A stretch of 64,000 nucleotides of DNA from Amycolatopsis solani (GCF_033441515.1 NZ_JAWQJT010000001.1:3162001-3226000), one strand, 5' to 3'. Shown: positions 1 through 8,360, counted from the first letter of the stretch. Notes: generated from the sequence alone by a model not told the origin. Translations and numbers: made by a program.

Positions 1-390
1 GTCCAGGACTACAACTCCGGGCCGGTCATGGGGCTGGACAACCAGTACCACAACATGGGCGGCGCCGACTTCCACATCGCGATGACCGACATGCTCAAGG
101 CCGGTTTCACCGTCGCGAACACCGGCCAGTTCTTCCCCGGGCTGCGGCCGGACCAGATCGCGGTCGGCCTGCCCGCCGCGGTCAGCGCCGGCAACGGCTA
201 CACCTCGCCCGCGGACGTCCAAACAGCCGTGAACTGCCTGGTCAAGGGCTCGGGTTGTGGCTCGTACGCGCTGCGCGGCGGGACTTCACCCGCGCTGCGC
301 GGGCTGATGACCTGGTCGATCAACTGGGACAAGTACTACAACTGGGAGTTCCAGAACAGCCACGAGCCGTTCCTGAACTCGCTGCCGTGA
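1..390 (+). CDS. GH18 chitinase, C-terminal part (5' end outside window)
   Basis: This is the last 129 residues of a secreted-type family 18 glycoside hydrolase, which cleaves beta-1,4-linked N-acetylglucosamine in chitin. The frame is open from base 1, so the start lies upstream. Visible hallmarks are a Q-x-Y-N segment at the very start (VQDYN), a G-L-R-P-D-Q-I-A-V-G-L-P strand, and the terminal M-T-W-S-I-N-W-D motif that forms the last strand of the (beta/alpha)8 barrel in Streptomyces ChiC/ChiA-like enzymes. The catalytic D-x-x-D-x-D-x-E segment would be upstream and cannot be checked. The protein ends about 25 residues after the barrel motif, so no C-terminal binding domain is present. 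A strong hairpin follows 9 bases after the stop. The family call is confident; the exact substrate is inferred. Confidence 0.85.
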   Translation, partial: VQDYNSGPVMGLDNQYHNMGGADFHIAMTDMLKAGFTVANTGQFFPGLRPDQIAVGLPAAVSAGNGYTSPADVQTAVNCLVKGSGCGSYALRGGTSPALRGLMTWSINWDKYYNWEFQNSHEPFLNSLP

Positions 391-398
391 TCGTGGCG

Positions 399-428
399 GT
401 GTGCCCCGCCACCCGAGGTGGGGCACAC
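399..428. terminator. Strong hairpin after the chitinase gene
   Basis: A 9-bp perfect stem (399-407 pairing with 420-428) extends by three more pairs, including one G-T, around a 6-base loop. It sits 9 bases after the chitinase stop codon and is GC-rich with no T tract, as is usual for actinobacterial terminators. It also covers the upstream GTG at 401, which argues against that codon being the start of the next gene. Confidence 0.6.
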
Positions 429-436
429 TGCCTGAC

Positions 437-1174
437 GTGGTGAAACGCGACTCCGTGCTGACGCGTGTCGTCCGGATCTTCGAGACGTTCGAACCGGACG
501 CGCCCGCGCTGCGTGTCACCGACATCGCGCGGGGCGCCGGGCTGCACGTCGCGACGGCGTCGCGGCTGATCGAGGAGCTGGTCGGGCACGGCTGGCTGCG
601 GCGCGACACCGATCGGAGGGTGCGGGTGGGCGTCCGCCTGTGGGAGCTGGCCTCGCGCGCTTCCCCGACGCTGGGGCTGCGCGAAGCGGCGATGCCGTTC
701 ATGGAGGACCTGCACGCCGTCGTCGGGCACCACACGCAGCTCGCCGTGCTGGAGGACCGCGAAGTGCTGTTCGTCGAGCGGCTTTCCGCACCAGGGGCGG
801 TCGTGAACGTGACGCGCGTGGCCGGGCGGCTGCCGCTGCACGCGTCGTCGTCCGGGCTCGTGCTGCTCGCCCACGCACCCGCCGAGCTGCAGGAACAAGT
901 GCTGGCGGGCCCGCTGGAAGCCTTCCGGCGCACGACGTTGACCGAGCCCGCGCGGCTGCGGCGGTTCCTCGCCGACGTCCGGCGGGACGGCTACGCGTAC
1001 TGCGCGGGCTTCATCGACGAAGAGACCACGGGGATCGCCGTCCCGCTGCGGGGACGCGGTGGCGACGTCGTCGCCGCGCTGTCGGTGATCGTGCCCAATG
1101 ACGACTCCGCGCGGATGCAGATCCCGGCGTTGCGCGCGGCGGCCCGGGGGATTTCGAGGATGCTCTCTCATTGA
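437..1174 (+). CDS. IclR-family transcriptional regulator (PobR/PcaR-like)
   Basis: About 245 residues. The N-terminal winged helix-turn-helix covers roughly residues 5-65 (V-T-D-I-A-R-G-A-G-L-H-V-A-T-A-S-R-L-I is the recognition region), followed by the IclR effector-binding domain with a typical G-F-I-D-E-E-T-T-G-I-A-V-P-L strand. The open frame begins at GTG 401, but that codon is inside a strong hairpin. GTG 437 or 440 fits better, because a -10-like CACACT (424-429) lies 7 bases before 437, the arrangement of a leaderless transcript. pobA starts 70 bp downstream on the same strand, so this protein is probably its activator or repressor, as PobR/PcaR-type IclR proteins are for aromatic-acid catabolism. 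The stop codon lies inside a perfect inverted repeat that may be its own operator. The family is certain; the effector (4-hydroxybenzoate?) is inferred. Confidence 0.85.
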   Translation: MVKRDSVLTRVVRIFETFEPDAPALRVTDIARGAGLHVATASRLIEELVGHGWLRRDTDRRVRVGVRLWELASRASPTLGLREAAMPFMEDLHAVVGHHTQLAVLEDREVLFVERLSAPGAVVNVTRVAGRLPLHASSSGLVLLAHAPAELQEQVLAGPLEAFRRTTLTEPARLRRFLADVRRDGYAYCAGFIDEETTGIAVPLRGRGGDVVAALSVIVPNDDSARMQIPALRAAARGISRMLSH

Positions 1175-1181
1175 ATGAGAG
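1165..1181. promoter_or_regulatory. Candidate IclR operator (perfect inverted repeat)
   Basis: CTCTCATT-G-AATGAGAG is a perfect 8-bp inverted repeat with a 1-base spacer. It overlaps the regulator's stop codon and lies about 64 bp before the pobA start. Its size and position suit a regulator binding site controlling pobA. Assignment to the IclR protein is inferred from adjacency only. Confidence 0.45.
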
Positions 1182-1244
1182 TCCGGTGGTGGTCGCCGGG
1201 CGCGCGGGAGATGCTCGGAGCTCTCCCCGCGAAAGGACGTTCCC

Positions 1245-2399
1245 GTGCGCACCCAGGTCGCCATCGTCGGCGCCGGCCCGGCCGGGCTGCTGCTGTCCCA
1301 CCTGCTCGGCCTCGAAGGCATCGACTCGGTGCTGCTCGAACGGCAGACCGCCGACTACGTCCAGGCGCGCATCCGTGCGGGCATGCTCGAGGCGGGCACG
1401 GTCGGCCTCCTGCGCGAGACCGGGCTCGGCGCCCGGCTCGACGTCGAGGGCATGGAACACCGGGGCATCCACCTGCAGTGGCCCGGCGAACGGCACGACC
1501 TGGACTTCGTCGACCTCGTCGGCCGGTCGGTGACGATCTACGGGCAGACCGAGATCACCAAGGACCTCATGGCGGCGCGGGAAAAGGCCGGCCGCCCGGC
1601 GTACTACTCGGCGTCCGACGTCACCCTGCACGACGTCACCGGGAAACCGCACGTCACCTTCGTGGACGTCGAAGGCACCGCCCGCCGGGTCGACGCGGAC
1701 GTCGTCGTCGGCTGCGACGGCTTCCACGGGCCGAGCCGGGCGTCCATCCCGGGCGCCGAGGTGTGGGAGCGCGCTTACCCGTTCGCGTGGCTGGGTGTGC
1801 TGGCCGACGTCGCGCCGTCGGCCGACGAGCTGATCTACGCGTGGCACCCGGACGGCTTCGCGATGCACAGCATGCGCTCGCCGCGCGTGAGCCGGTTCTA
1901 CCTGCAGGTGGCGCCGGACGAGGACATCGCCGCGTGGAGCGACGACCGGATCTGGGACGCGCTCGCCACGCGCCTCGGCCACCCCGGGTGGAGCCTGGGG
2001 ACGGGGCCGATCACCGAGAAGAGCGTGCTGCCGATGCGCAGCTTCGTCGCGACGCCGATGCGGCACGGCCACCTCTACCTCGCCGGGGACGCCGCGCACA
2101 TCGTGCCGCCCACCGGGGCGAAGGGGCTGAACCTGGCGGTCGCGGACGTCGCCCTGCTGGCGAAGGCGCTCACCGCCTCGCTCAAGGACGGCACCGACGA
2201 GCTCGTCGACGCGTACTCCGACACGGCGCTGCGGCGCGTCTGGCGCTGCACGCACTTCTCCTGGTGGATGACGTCGATGCTGCACCGCCACGGCGACGAC
2301 TTCGACGCCCGGCTCCAGCTGGCCCAGCTCCAGCGCACGGTGACGTCGGTGGCTGCGGCGACCGAGCTCGCGGACAACTACTCGGGGCTTCCCCTGTAA
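1245..2399 (+). CDS. pobA: 4-hydroxybenzoate 3-monooxygenase
   Basis: A 384-residue FAD monooxygenase that hydroxylates 4-hydroxybenzoate to protocatechuate with NAD(P)H and O2 in the cytoplasm. The GTG start at 1245 has a GAAAGGA ribosome site 7 bases upstream. Visible motifs are the N-terminal Rossmann G-A-G-P-A-G (residues 9-14), the family segment R-I-R-A-G-M-L-E, the mid-protein D-G-F-H-G-P-S-R (DG fingerprint) and G-D-A-A-H-I-V-P-P-T-G-A-K-G-L-N at about residue 281, which binds the FAD ribityl chain and is characteristic of PobA. The length is close to the family's usual 390. Upstream lies an IclR regulator, the expected control partner. No protocatechuate ring-cleavage genes occur in the window, so the lower pathway must be elsewhere. 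Confidence 0.93.
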   Translation: MRTQVAIVGAGPAGLLLSHLLGLEGIDSVLLERQTADYVQARIRAGMLEAGTVGLLRETGLGARLDVEGMEHRGIHLQWPGERHDLDFVDLVGRSVTIYGQTEITKDLMAAREKAGRPAYYSASDVTLHDVTGKPHVTFVDVEGTARRVDADVVVGCDGFHGPSRASIPGAEVWERAYPFAWLGVLADVAPSADELIYAWHPDGFAMHSMRSPRVSRFYLQVAPDEDIAAWSDDRIWDALATRLGHPGWSLGTGPITEKSVLPMRSFVATPMRHGHLYLAGDAAHIVPPTGAKGLNLAVADVALLAKALTASLKDGTDELVDAYSDTALRRVWRCTHFSWWMTSMLHRHGDDFDARLQLAQLQRTVTSVAAATELADNYSGLPL

Positions 2400-2472
2400 G
2401 CACCGATTCCTTTCCGGCTCGCGCGCGGTCCATTGACCGGAAGAACGCGATCCGAGCCGCGAGGAGTCCCGA

Positions 2473-3879
2473 GTGCGCGTCGAAACCCCGCCCACGCCGG
2501 CGGTAACCGAGGTAGGAACAGCGAAGCGACGGTGGGTCCTGGCGATCACCTCGGTCGCTTCGATGATGGTCGTGCTCGACGCGCTCGTCGTGGCGACCGC
2601 GCTGACCGCGATCAGGGCGGGCACGGGTGCGTCGGCCGCCGAGCTCGAATGGACGGTGAACGCCTACGGCCTGAGCTTCGCCGTCCTGCTCATGACGGCC
2701 GCGGCGGCCGGGGACCGGTGGGGACGGCGGCGGGTGTTCACCGCCGGGGTGGGCGTGTTCGCGCTGGCGTCGCTGGTCTGCGCCCTCGCGCCGGACGCCG
2801 GCACCCTGATCGCCGGCCGGGTCCTGCAGGGCGCCGGCGCCGCGTTCGTCATGCCGCTCGCGCTGGCGCTGCTGGGCGCCGCCTTCCCGCCGGAGCTCCG
2901 GCCGAAGGCCCTCGGCGTCTTCGCGAGCGTGAGCGGGGTGGCGGTGCCGCTCGGGCCGCTGCTGGGCGGCGCCGTCGTGGCGGGCATCTCCTGGCCGTGG
3001 ATCTTCTGGATCAACGTCCCCGTGGGCGCGGTCCTCGTCGTCCTCGCCCGCACCCGGGTCGAGGAGAGCCACGGCCCCGATCGCGCCCTCGACGGGCCGG
3101 GCCTGCTGCTGGCCGGCGCCGGTTCGTTCGGGGTGGTGTGGGGCCTGGCCCAAGTCGGCACCGCGAGCTGGGCGGGCGTCGTGGGACCGGTCGCGGCCGG
3201 GCTGGTCGCGTTCGGCGCGTTCGTCGCCTGGCAGCGGCGGGCGGCGCACCCGATGCTGCCGCTCCGGCTGTTCCGCTCGCGCCGGTTCTCGGCGGGCAAC
3301 GCGGTGATCTTCTTCCACTGGGCTTCCGCGCTGGGCGCGACCTTCTTCATGGCCCAGTTCCTGCAGGAGGGGCTCGGGTACGGGCCGCTCGCCGCCGGGG
3401 CCGGGCTGGCGCCGTGGGGGCTGACCACCGTGGTCGTCCCACAGCTGGCGGGGCGCCTGGTCGGCCGGTTCGGCGAGCGGCCGTTCATCGTCGCCGGCCT
3501 GGGCGCGCACGGCCTCGCCATGCTCTGGATCGCCGTGGTCGCCGGCCCGGCGAGCACGTACTGGGCGATCGCCGCGCCGCTCGTGCTGTCGGGCACGGGC
3601 ATCGCGATGTGCCTGCCCGCCGTGCAGAGCGCGGTGCTGACGTCGGCCGGGCCGCGGTTCCTCGGCAAGGCCTCCGGCGCCTTCAGCGCGATGCGGCAGC
3701 TCGGCGGCGCCTTCGGCGTGGCCGCCCTGGTCGCCGGGTTCTCGCTGGCCGGCGGCTACTCGTCACGGGCCGCGTTCGCCGACGGGTTCACCGCCGCCCT
3801 CGTGGTCAGCGCCGTCCTCGCCGCCGCCGGTGTGCTGGCCGGCTGTTTCGTCCCGCGTCGCGAACCGAAGGAGAACTGA
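2473..3879 (+). CDS. MFS drug/metabolite exporter (DHA2-type)
   Basis: A 468-residue integral membrane protein of the major facilitator superfamily, EmrB/QacA-like branch. The GTG start at 2473 has GAGGAG centred about 9 bases upstream. Hydrophobic segments run through the whole protein, about 13-14 of them. The loop-2 motif G-D-R-W-G-R-R-R-V-F and the motif-C-like stretch G-V-A-V-P-L-G-P-L-L-G-G, followed by W-P-W-I-F-W-I-N-V-P, are both present and mark a proton-driven antiporter of the DHA2 type. It lies 73 bp after pobA and 3 bp before the next gene, so it may be cotranscribed with either. The substrate cannot be read from sequence; an aromatic compound is possible from context. Confidence 0.85.
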   Translation: MRVETPPTPAVTEVGTAKRRWVLAITSVASMMVVLDALVVATALTAIRAGTGASAAELEWTVNAYGLSFAVLLMTAAAAGDRWGRRRVFTAGVGVFALASLVCALAPDAGTLIAGRVLQGAGAAFVMPLALALLGAAFPPELRPKALGVFASVSGVAVPLGPLLGGAVVAGISWPWIFWINVPVGAVLVVLARTRVEESHGPDRALDGPGLLLAGAGSFGVVWGLAQVGTASWAGVVGPVAAGLVAFGAFVAWQRRAAHPMLPLRLFRSRRFSAGNAVIFFHWASALGATFFMAQFLQEGLGYGPLAAGAGLAPWGLTTVVVPQLAGRLVGRFGERPFIVAGLGAHGLAMLWIAVVAGPASTYWAIAAPLVLSGTGIAMCLPAVQSAVLTSAGPRFLGKASGAFSAMRQLGGAFGVAALVAGFSLAGGYSSRAAFADGFTAALVVSAVLAAAGVLAGCFVPRREPKEN

Positions 3880-3882
3880 GCC

Positions 3883-4650
3883 ATGAGCGACCTGAAAGCC
3901 CATGCCGACCTGCTGCGCGAACTGCACCACGGTGAGCTGCTCGTGCTCCCGAACGCCTGGGACGAAGCCAGCGCCGAACTCGTCGTCGAGACGGGGTTCC
4001 CGGTGGTGGCGACGTCCAGCGCCGCGGTGGCCGACGTGCTCGGGCACCAGGACGGCGAAGCGGCGCCGTGGCGGGAGATGTTCGCGGCGGCGGCCCGGAT
4101 CGCCCGCGCGGTGCCCGTCCCGGTGACCGTGGACGCCGAGGCCGGCTACGGGCTGGCGCCGCGCGAGCTGGTGGACCGGCTCCTCGAAGCCGGCGCGGCG
4201 GGGTGCAACCTCGAGGACACCGACCACCGCGCCGGGCGGCTCGCGGACGCGCAAGCGCACGCGGACTGGCTGGCCGAGGTGCGCGCGGCCGCCGACGCGA
4301 GCGGGGTTCCGCTCGTCGTCAACGCGCGGATCGACGTGTTCCTGCCGCCCGCCGGGGTGCCCGAGGGGGATCGGGTCGCGGAGGCCGTCCGGCGCGGCCG
4401 CCGCTACCGGGAGGCGGGCGCGGACTGCGTGTACCCGATCGGGGCGCCCGGCGACGCGCTGGGCCGGGTCGTCGCCGAGGTCGGCGGGCCGGTCAACGGC
4501 AACACCCAGCCGGCGCTGGACCTGGCCGGGCTGGCGGCGCTGGGCGTGGCGCGGGTGTCTTACGGACCCCGGTTCTACCGCTCCGGTTTCGCGGGGATGA
4601 GGGAAGCTGTGGAAGCCATCCACGAGCGGGGAGTGCGCGATGTCAGCTGA
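3883..4650 (+). CDS. Isocitrate lyase/PEP mutase superfamily enzyme
   Basis: 255 residues, a single (beta/alpha)8 barrel of the phosphoenolpyruvate mutase/isocitrate lyase superfamily. ATG start with GAAGGAGA 7 bases upstream. Signatures are L-L-V-L-P-N-A-W-D near the N-terminus, the metal-binding strand T-V-D-A-E-A-G-Y-G (about residue 85), N-L-E-D-T-D and V-N-A-R-I-D. The catalytic K-[KR]-C-G-H segment of true isocitrate lyases and 2-methylisocitrate lyases is absent. This fits the short actinobacterial subgroup usually annotated as isocitrate lyase/phosphoenolpyruvate mutase family protein, which has no established reaction. Its 3' end overlaps the following sigma-factor gene by 11 bp, which suggests translational coupling. 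Confidence 0.8.
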   Translation: MSDLKAHADLLRELHHGELLVLPNAWDEASAELVVETGFPVVATSSAAVADVLGHQDGEAAPWREMFAAAARIARAVPVPVTVDAEAGYGLAPRELVDRLLEAGAAGCNLEDTDHRAGRLADAQAHADWLAEVRAAADASGVPLVVNARIDVFLPPAGVPEGDRVAEAVRRGRRYREAGADCVYPIGAPGDALGRVVAEVGGPVNGNTQPALDLAGLAALGVARVSYGPRFYRSGFAGMREAVEAIHERGVRDVS

Positions 4651-5599
4651 GGTGCTGGTCGGGAACGCGCGGCTGCGGGACGAGTTCGACGCGCTCCGCC
4701 CCGCGTTGCTCGCGCACTGCTACCGGATGACCGGGTCGTACCAGGACGCCGAAGACGTCGTCCAGGAGACGTACCTGCGGGCCGCGCGCGGGGTCGGCGC
4801 GTTCGAAGGGCGCTCGTCGCTCAAGACGTGGCTGTACCGGATCGCGACCAACGCGTGCCTCACCGAGCTGAAGCACCACAGCCGGCGGGTGCTGCCCGCC
4901 GGGCTCGGGGCGCCGTCGAGCGATCCCGACGTCCGGGTCTTCGGCGCGGGCTCGTTCGCGTGGCTCGAGCCGCTGCCCGACGCGGTGCTCGGCGACCCGG
5001 GCGAGGTCGTCGTCCGGCGCGAATCGGTGCGGCTGGCGCTGATCGCGGCGCTGCAGCACCTGCCGGCGCGGCAGCGGGCGGCGTTCCTGCTCCGGGAGGT
5101 GCTGTCGTGGTCCGCCGCCGAAATCGCGGAGACCCTCGGCGTCAGCGTGCCCGCGGTGAAGAGCCTGCTGCAGCGGGCCCGGCAGCGGCTCGACGAACTG
5201 GACCTCGACGCGGCGCCGCCGGACTCGGCGCTCGAACGGGCGTTGCTCGACCGCTACGTCGCCGCGTTCGAGGCGCAGGACACCGCGGCCATCCGGACCG
5301 TCATCCACGACGACTTCAGCCTCGAAGCCGTGCCGCACCCGGTGTGGTTCAAGGGACTGAGCGTCTGCCTGCCGTTCCTGGAGCGGTACGCCTTCCGGGC
5401 GGACAAGGGGATCCGGCTGCGGCCCACGCGCGCCAACGGCCAGCCCGCCGCGGGCAGCTACCGCCCGGACGCCGGGGGAGTCCTGCGCGCGGAAGCGTTG
5501 TGGGTGTTCACCGTGCGGGGGGAGCGCCTGTCGCGGGCGGTCAAGTTCCCCGGCCCGGAGTTCGTCACGGCTGCCGGACTGCCGGCCCGGCTGGCTTGA
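4640..5599 (+). CDS. ECF RNA polymerase sigma factor with C-terminal SnoaL-like domain
   Basis: 319 residues. Region sigma2 lies at about residues 20-85 (C-Y-R-M-T-G-S-Y-Q-D-A-E-D-V-V-Q-E-T) and sigma4 at about 125-185 (L-P-A-R-Q-R-A-A-F-L-L-R-E-V and the helix-turn-helix A-A-E-I-A-E-T-L-G-V-S-V-P-A-V-K-S). The linker holds W-L-E-P-L-P-D, a signature of the SigX5/SigG-like group. After sigma4 comes a roughly 120-residue SnoaL/NTF2-like domain, which in this class is thought to sense a ligand or autoregulate in place of a separate anti-sigma factor. No anti-sigma gene is adjacent, consistent with that. The ATG lies 11 bp before the end of the upstream gene. The 3' end overlaps the convergent MFS gene by 35 bp. 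The target promoters are unknown. Confidence 0.88.
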   Translation: MSAEVLVGNARLRDEFDALRPALLAHCYRMTGSYQDAEDVVQETYLRAARGVGAFEGRSSLKTWLYRIATNACLTELKHHSRRVLPAGLGAPSSDPDVRVFGAGSFAWLEPLPDAVLGDPGEVVVRRESVRLALIAALQHLPARQRAAFLLREVLSWSAAEIAETLGVSVPAVKSLLQRARQRLDELDLDAAPPDSALERALLDRYVAAFEAQDTAAIRTVIHDDFSLEAVPHPVWFKGLSVCLPFLERYAFRADKGIRLRPTRANGQPAAGSYRPDAGGVLRAEALWVFTVRGERLSRAVKFPGPEFVTAAGLPARLA

Positions 5600-6698
5600 A
5601 CCACGGAGCCCAGGCGAGGAGAGCGACCAGACCGGTCAGTATGAACACCGTCTGAAGCCCGAAGGCGCCCGCGGCGGCCCCGGCGAGCGGGGCGGCGGCG
5701 GTCTGCCCGACGCCGAGCCCGACGAACGACCAGGTGACGCCGCGGGCGGGCCGTCCGGGTGACACGCGGGCGGCCCAGACAATGCACAGCCCGGTCAGCG
5801 CCATGTACGTGCTGCCGAAGAGCGCGCTGGAAGCCAGCGCGCCGGCCAGTCCGAGGCCGGGGACGGCGAGGAGGGCGAGGCCGGCCGCGGCGAGCGTACA
5901 GGTCACGAGGTTGGCGGCCGGCAGCCCGGCGCGTTCGACGACCCGGCCGGCCAGGCCGCCGAGCAGCCCGGCGACCCCGATCGTGGCCCAGCACCAGGTC
6001 GCGGCCACCGGGCTCAAGCCGGCTTCGGCGAGCCGGGAGCCGGAGAAGGTCCAGTAGGGCGCGCTCGTCACGCCGATGAGCGCGGAGTTGAGCACGAGCG
6101 GCTTGAGGCCCTCGCTTTCGCCGTCGGCGGTGACGGCCGGCCGGGTGCGGGGGAGCGTGCGCCACGCGAGCAGCGTCACGACCGCGCCGAGCCCGGCGAA
6201 CGCGGCCCAGATCAGGGGCCAGCCGACGGCCAGCAGTGGGGTGAACGCGGACGCGGCGAGCCCGAGGCCGGTGCCGGTGTTGGCCCAGGTCTGGGCCCTG
6301 TCCTGCGCGGTGCTCTCTTGGACGAGCTGGGCGACGCCGGGCGACACGAGCCCCGCACTGCCGCCCGCGACCACGATCCCGGCAGCGAACACGCCGACGT
6401 CCGGGGCGGCCGCCATCAGCGCGAGCCCGGTGGTGGCGGCCGCCCCGGCGAGCAGCACGGTGCCGCGCGCCGAACGCGCCGACGTCCGCGGGGCCAGGAG
6501 CAGCCCGCCCGCGTACCCGGCGGTCGAAAGGCCACCGAGCACGCCGACGCCGACGGTGGTGAGCCCGAACGTCTCGCTGAACCGCGGCACGAACAGCCCG
6601 TAGGCGTAGCGCGCGAACCCGTAGCAGAGGGCGATGACCCCGGCACCGGCCACGGCGAGGGGCCACCACGACGTCGTCTCTCGAGTCTTGGTCGGCAT
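5565..6698 (-). CDS. MFS transporter
   Basis: 377 residues with about 12 hydrophobic segments and typical major-facilitator features: Y-G-F-A-R-Y-A-Y-G-L-F in TM1 and long Ala/Gly/Val-rich helices. It resembles the YbfB/YjiJ branch of putative sugar or drug exporters. I chose the ATG at 6698 (M-P-T-K-T-R-E), because everything further upstream in the open frame overlaps the divergent TetR gene and lacks membrane character. The promoter region of about 78 bp is shared with that TetR gene and contains a 7/9-matched inverted repeat, so repression by the TetR protein is likely. The 3' end overlaps the sigma gene by 35 bp on the opposite strand. The substrate is unknown. Confidence 0.8.
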   Translation of the reverse strand: MPTKTRETTSWWPLAVAGAGVIALCYGFARYAYGLFVPRFSETFGLTTVGVGVLGGLSTAGYAGGLLLAPRTSARSARGTVLLAGAAATTGLALMAAAPDVGVFAAGIVVAGGSAGLVSPGVAQLVQESTAQDRAQTWANTGTGLGLAASAFTPLLAVGWPLIWAAFAGLGAVVTLLAWRTLPRTRPAVTADGESEGLKPLVLNSALIGVTSAPYWTFSGSRLAEAGLSPVAATWCWATIGVAGLLGGLAGRVVERAGLPAANLVTCTLAAAGLALLAVPGLGLAGALASSALFGSTYMALTGLCIVWAARVSPGRPARGVTWSFVGLGVGQTAAAPLAGAAAGAFGLQTVFILTGLVALLAWAPWFKPAGPAVRQP

Positions 6699-6707
6699 GC
6701 CTCCATC

Positions 6708-6725
6708 AGACAGACCGGTATGTTT
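6708..6725. promoter_or_regulatory. Candidate TetR operator
   Basis: AGACAGACC-GGTATGTTT is an 18-base inverted repeat matching in 7 of 9 positions per arm and centred on ACCGGT. It lies 10 bp before the MFS start, in the 78-bp divergent region shared with the TetR gene, which is the classical position for an operator controlling both genes. Binding is inferred. Confidence 0.5.
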
Positions 6726-6776
6726 GCTGTCAAGGGGTGGTACGGTGGTGGCAGGTGAAGTGGCAGACCGGGAGGT

Positions 6777-7346
6777 ATGGTGGCTCGGACTCGCCCCGGC
6801 GACGCACGGGGGAAGGTGCTCAAGGCCGCGTCGACGCTGTTCTACCGGGACGGCATCCACGTCGTCGGCGTCGACGCGGTGGCCGCGGAGGCGGGCGTCA
6901 CGAAGGCGGCGCTGTACGGCAATTTCGGCTCGAAGAGCCGGCTCGTGGTGGCGTACCTGCGGGAGCGCGACCGCGCGTGGCAGGAGCAGATCGACGAGAT
7001 CACGGCGGCGCAACCGGAGCCGCGGGCGCGGGTCTTGGCGGTGTTCGACGCCTACGAGGCTTGGCTGTCCCGCGATGGGTATCGGGGCTGCGCGTTCCTC
7101 AACGCGACTTCGGAGTTCCCGGACCCGGCCGACCCGGTGCGCGAGGTGGTCCGCCACCACAAGACGGCACTGCACGGGTACTTGCGCGCCCAGCTCGGCC
7201 GCGGTGCCGGGGCGGACCGGCTGGCGGATGAGCTGATGCTGCTGCTCGAGGGCGCCGCGGTGCAGTCGGTGGTCGCCCAGGCCGCGGACCCGTTCCGCAC
7301 GGCCAAACGCCTGGCGGCCACGGTGCTCGGCGACCGGCCCGCCTGA
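6777..7346 (+). CDS. TetR/AcrR-family repressor
   Basis: 189 residues. The N-terminal helix-turn-helix covers about residues 12-55 (V-L-K-A-A-S-T-L-F, then V-D-A-V-A-A-E-A-G-V-T-K-A-A-L-Y-G-N-F, with F-G-S-K at its end). The rest is the variable alpha-helical ligand-binding and dimerisation domain, containing a G-C-A-F-L-N-A stretch common in YxaF/LmrA-like members. ATG 6777 is only one base after GGGAGG. GTG 6780 would have better spacing, so the true start may be one codon later. It is divergent from an MFS gene with an inverted repeat between them, so its likely role is repression of that pump and itself. Confidence 0.87.
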   Translation: MVARTRPGDARGKVLKAASTLFYRDGIHVVGVDAVAAEAGVTKAALYGNFGSKSRLVVAYLRERDRAWQEQIDEITAAQPEPRARVLAVFDAYEAWLSRDGYRGCAFLNATSEFPDPADPVREVVRHHKTALHGYLRAQLGRGAGADRLADELMLLLEGAAVQSVVAQAADPFRTAKRLAATVLGDRPA

Positions 7347-7428
7347 TCACTTGCACGCCCGGCGAGGTCATCCGGTTGCCTGGTCCGCGGGTGCTTCTCA
7401 TCGCGTCGTTTTCGCAGGTCGCAGGCCG

Positions 7429-7434
7429 TACTCT
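7429..7434 (+). promoter_or_regulatory. -10 element TACTCT of a probable leaderless gene
   Basis: TACTCT lies 6 bases before ATG 7441 and no ribosome site is present. In actinobacteria a TANNNT box this close to a start codon places the transcript start at or next to the codon. No convincing -35 is visible. Confidence 0.4.
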
Positions 7435-7440
7435 GCCCCC

Positions 7441-8232
7441 ATGGCCGACCAGGACTTCTCCGCGTGGCTGCCGCCGGTGGACCGCACCGCCGGCGACTTC
7501 GCCGCGCAGACGGCGCGGCTGCGCCGGACCACCCTCCGCGCGGTGGGGCTGGCCCTGGCCTGGGCCGTGGTGCTCGCGGCGGGGCTCACCGGCATGACCC
7601 TGGTCCGGGCGGCGGCCGACGACCTCCTGGTGACCGGTGTCCGGGTGCCGGGAGAGGTCGTGTTCTACCACGACCCCGGCAAGAAACCGCCGTACTTCGA
7701 CGTGCGTTTTCCGGCGCCGCCCGGGGAGCGGCGCGCGCGGATCTACTGCGCCGCCGACTGCGCGTACCACCTCGGTGACCGGGTGACCGTGGTCTACGAC
7801 CCCGCCGCCCCGACCCGCGTCCGCACGCCGGAGGAGGCGAACCCGAGCGGAGCCGGCGACCTGGCCACGGTGCCGGCGCTGGCCGGCGTCGTCGGCTCGC
7901 CCATCTCGGCCACGGTCGCCATCGGGTGGCTCCTGCGCCGGCGCGCGGTCGCCAGGACGGGCTGGCGCCGCGCCGGGGTGACGGTCCTGCCCGAGCTGCT
8001 CGGCGGCCGTCCGGAACACCAGCCGCCGGTGCACGCCGCCTACCGCGACGGTTCGATGGTCCAGCTCCGCCGTTCGCTGTCGACGCACAGCCTCCGCGGC
8101 CTGGCCGGCTGGCAGAACCACCGCGCGTGGATCGGCGGCGAGGGCCGGCGCATGGTCCTGCTGCTCGATCTGGAACCGGGCCTGTACGCGGTTCCGGTGC
8201 GCGGAGTGACCACGCGCCGCCGGCGCGGCTGA
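7441..8232 (+). CDS. DUF3592-like membrane protein
   Basis: 263 residues. One hydrophobic helix at about 33-58 is followed by a soluble segment (G-V-R-V-P-G-E-V-V-F-Y-H-D, then Y-F-D-V-R-F, then G-D-R-V-T-V-V-Y-D-P-A-A-P) with the strand pattern and terminal Y-D-P of DUF3592 proteins. A second hydrophobic helix lies at about 145-165, and a basic C-terminal soluble part ends in R-R-R-R-G. It contains C-A-A-D-C, which may form a disulphide. The open frame extends further upstream, but ATG 7441 is supported by the -10-like box just before it. Both neighbours are separately regulated, so it is probably monocistronic. The function is unknown. Confidence 0.65.
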   Translation: MADQDFSAWLPPVDRTAGDFAAQTARLRRTTLRAVGLALAWAVVLAAGLTGMTLVRAAADDLLVTGVRVPGEVVFYHDPGKKPPYFDVRFPAPPGERRARIYCAADCAYHLGDRVTVVYDPAAPTRVRTPEEANPSGAGDLATVPALAGVVGSPISATVAIGWLLRRRAVARTGWRRAGVTVLPELLGGRPEHQPPVHAAYRDGSMVQLRRSLSTHSLRGLAGWQNHRAWIGGEGRRMVLLLDLEPGLYAVPVRGVTTRRRRG

Positions 8233-8251
8233 GCTCGCGCCGCCGACCGGT

Positions 8252-8282
8252 CAGCCCACGTGGGCTGAAGGTCCCCTTCAGC
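8252..8282. terminator. Two overlapping palindromes after the DUF3592-like gene
   Basis: CAGCCCACGTGGGCTG (8252-8267) is a perfect 16-base palindrome. It shares bases with a second hairpin, GCTGAAGG-TCC-CCTTCAGC (8264-8282). The two folds exclude each other. The position 20 bases after a stop codon suggests a terminator. Confidence 0.5.
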
Positions 8283-8360
8283 TCACCCGGCGCGGAGCGG
8301 ACGGCGGCCGGTTCCGGCTCTTGACTCGCCGGCGGTCGTTCGCGCACCATACCCACGCAG

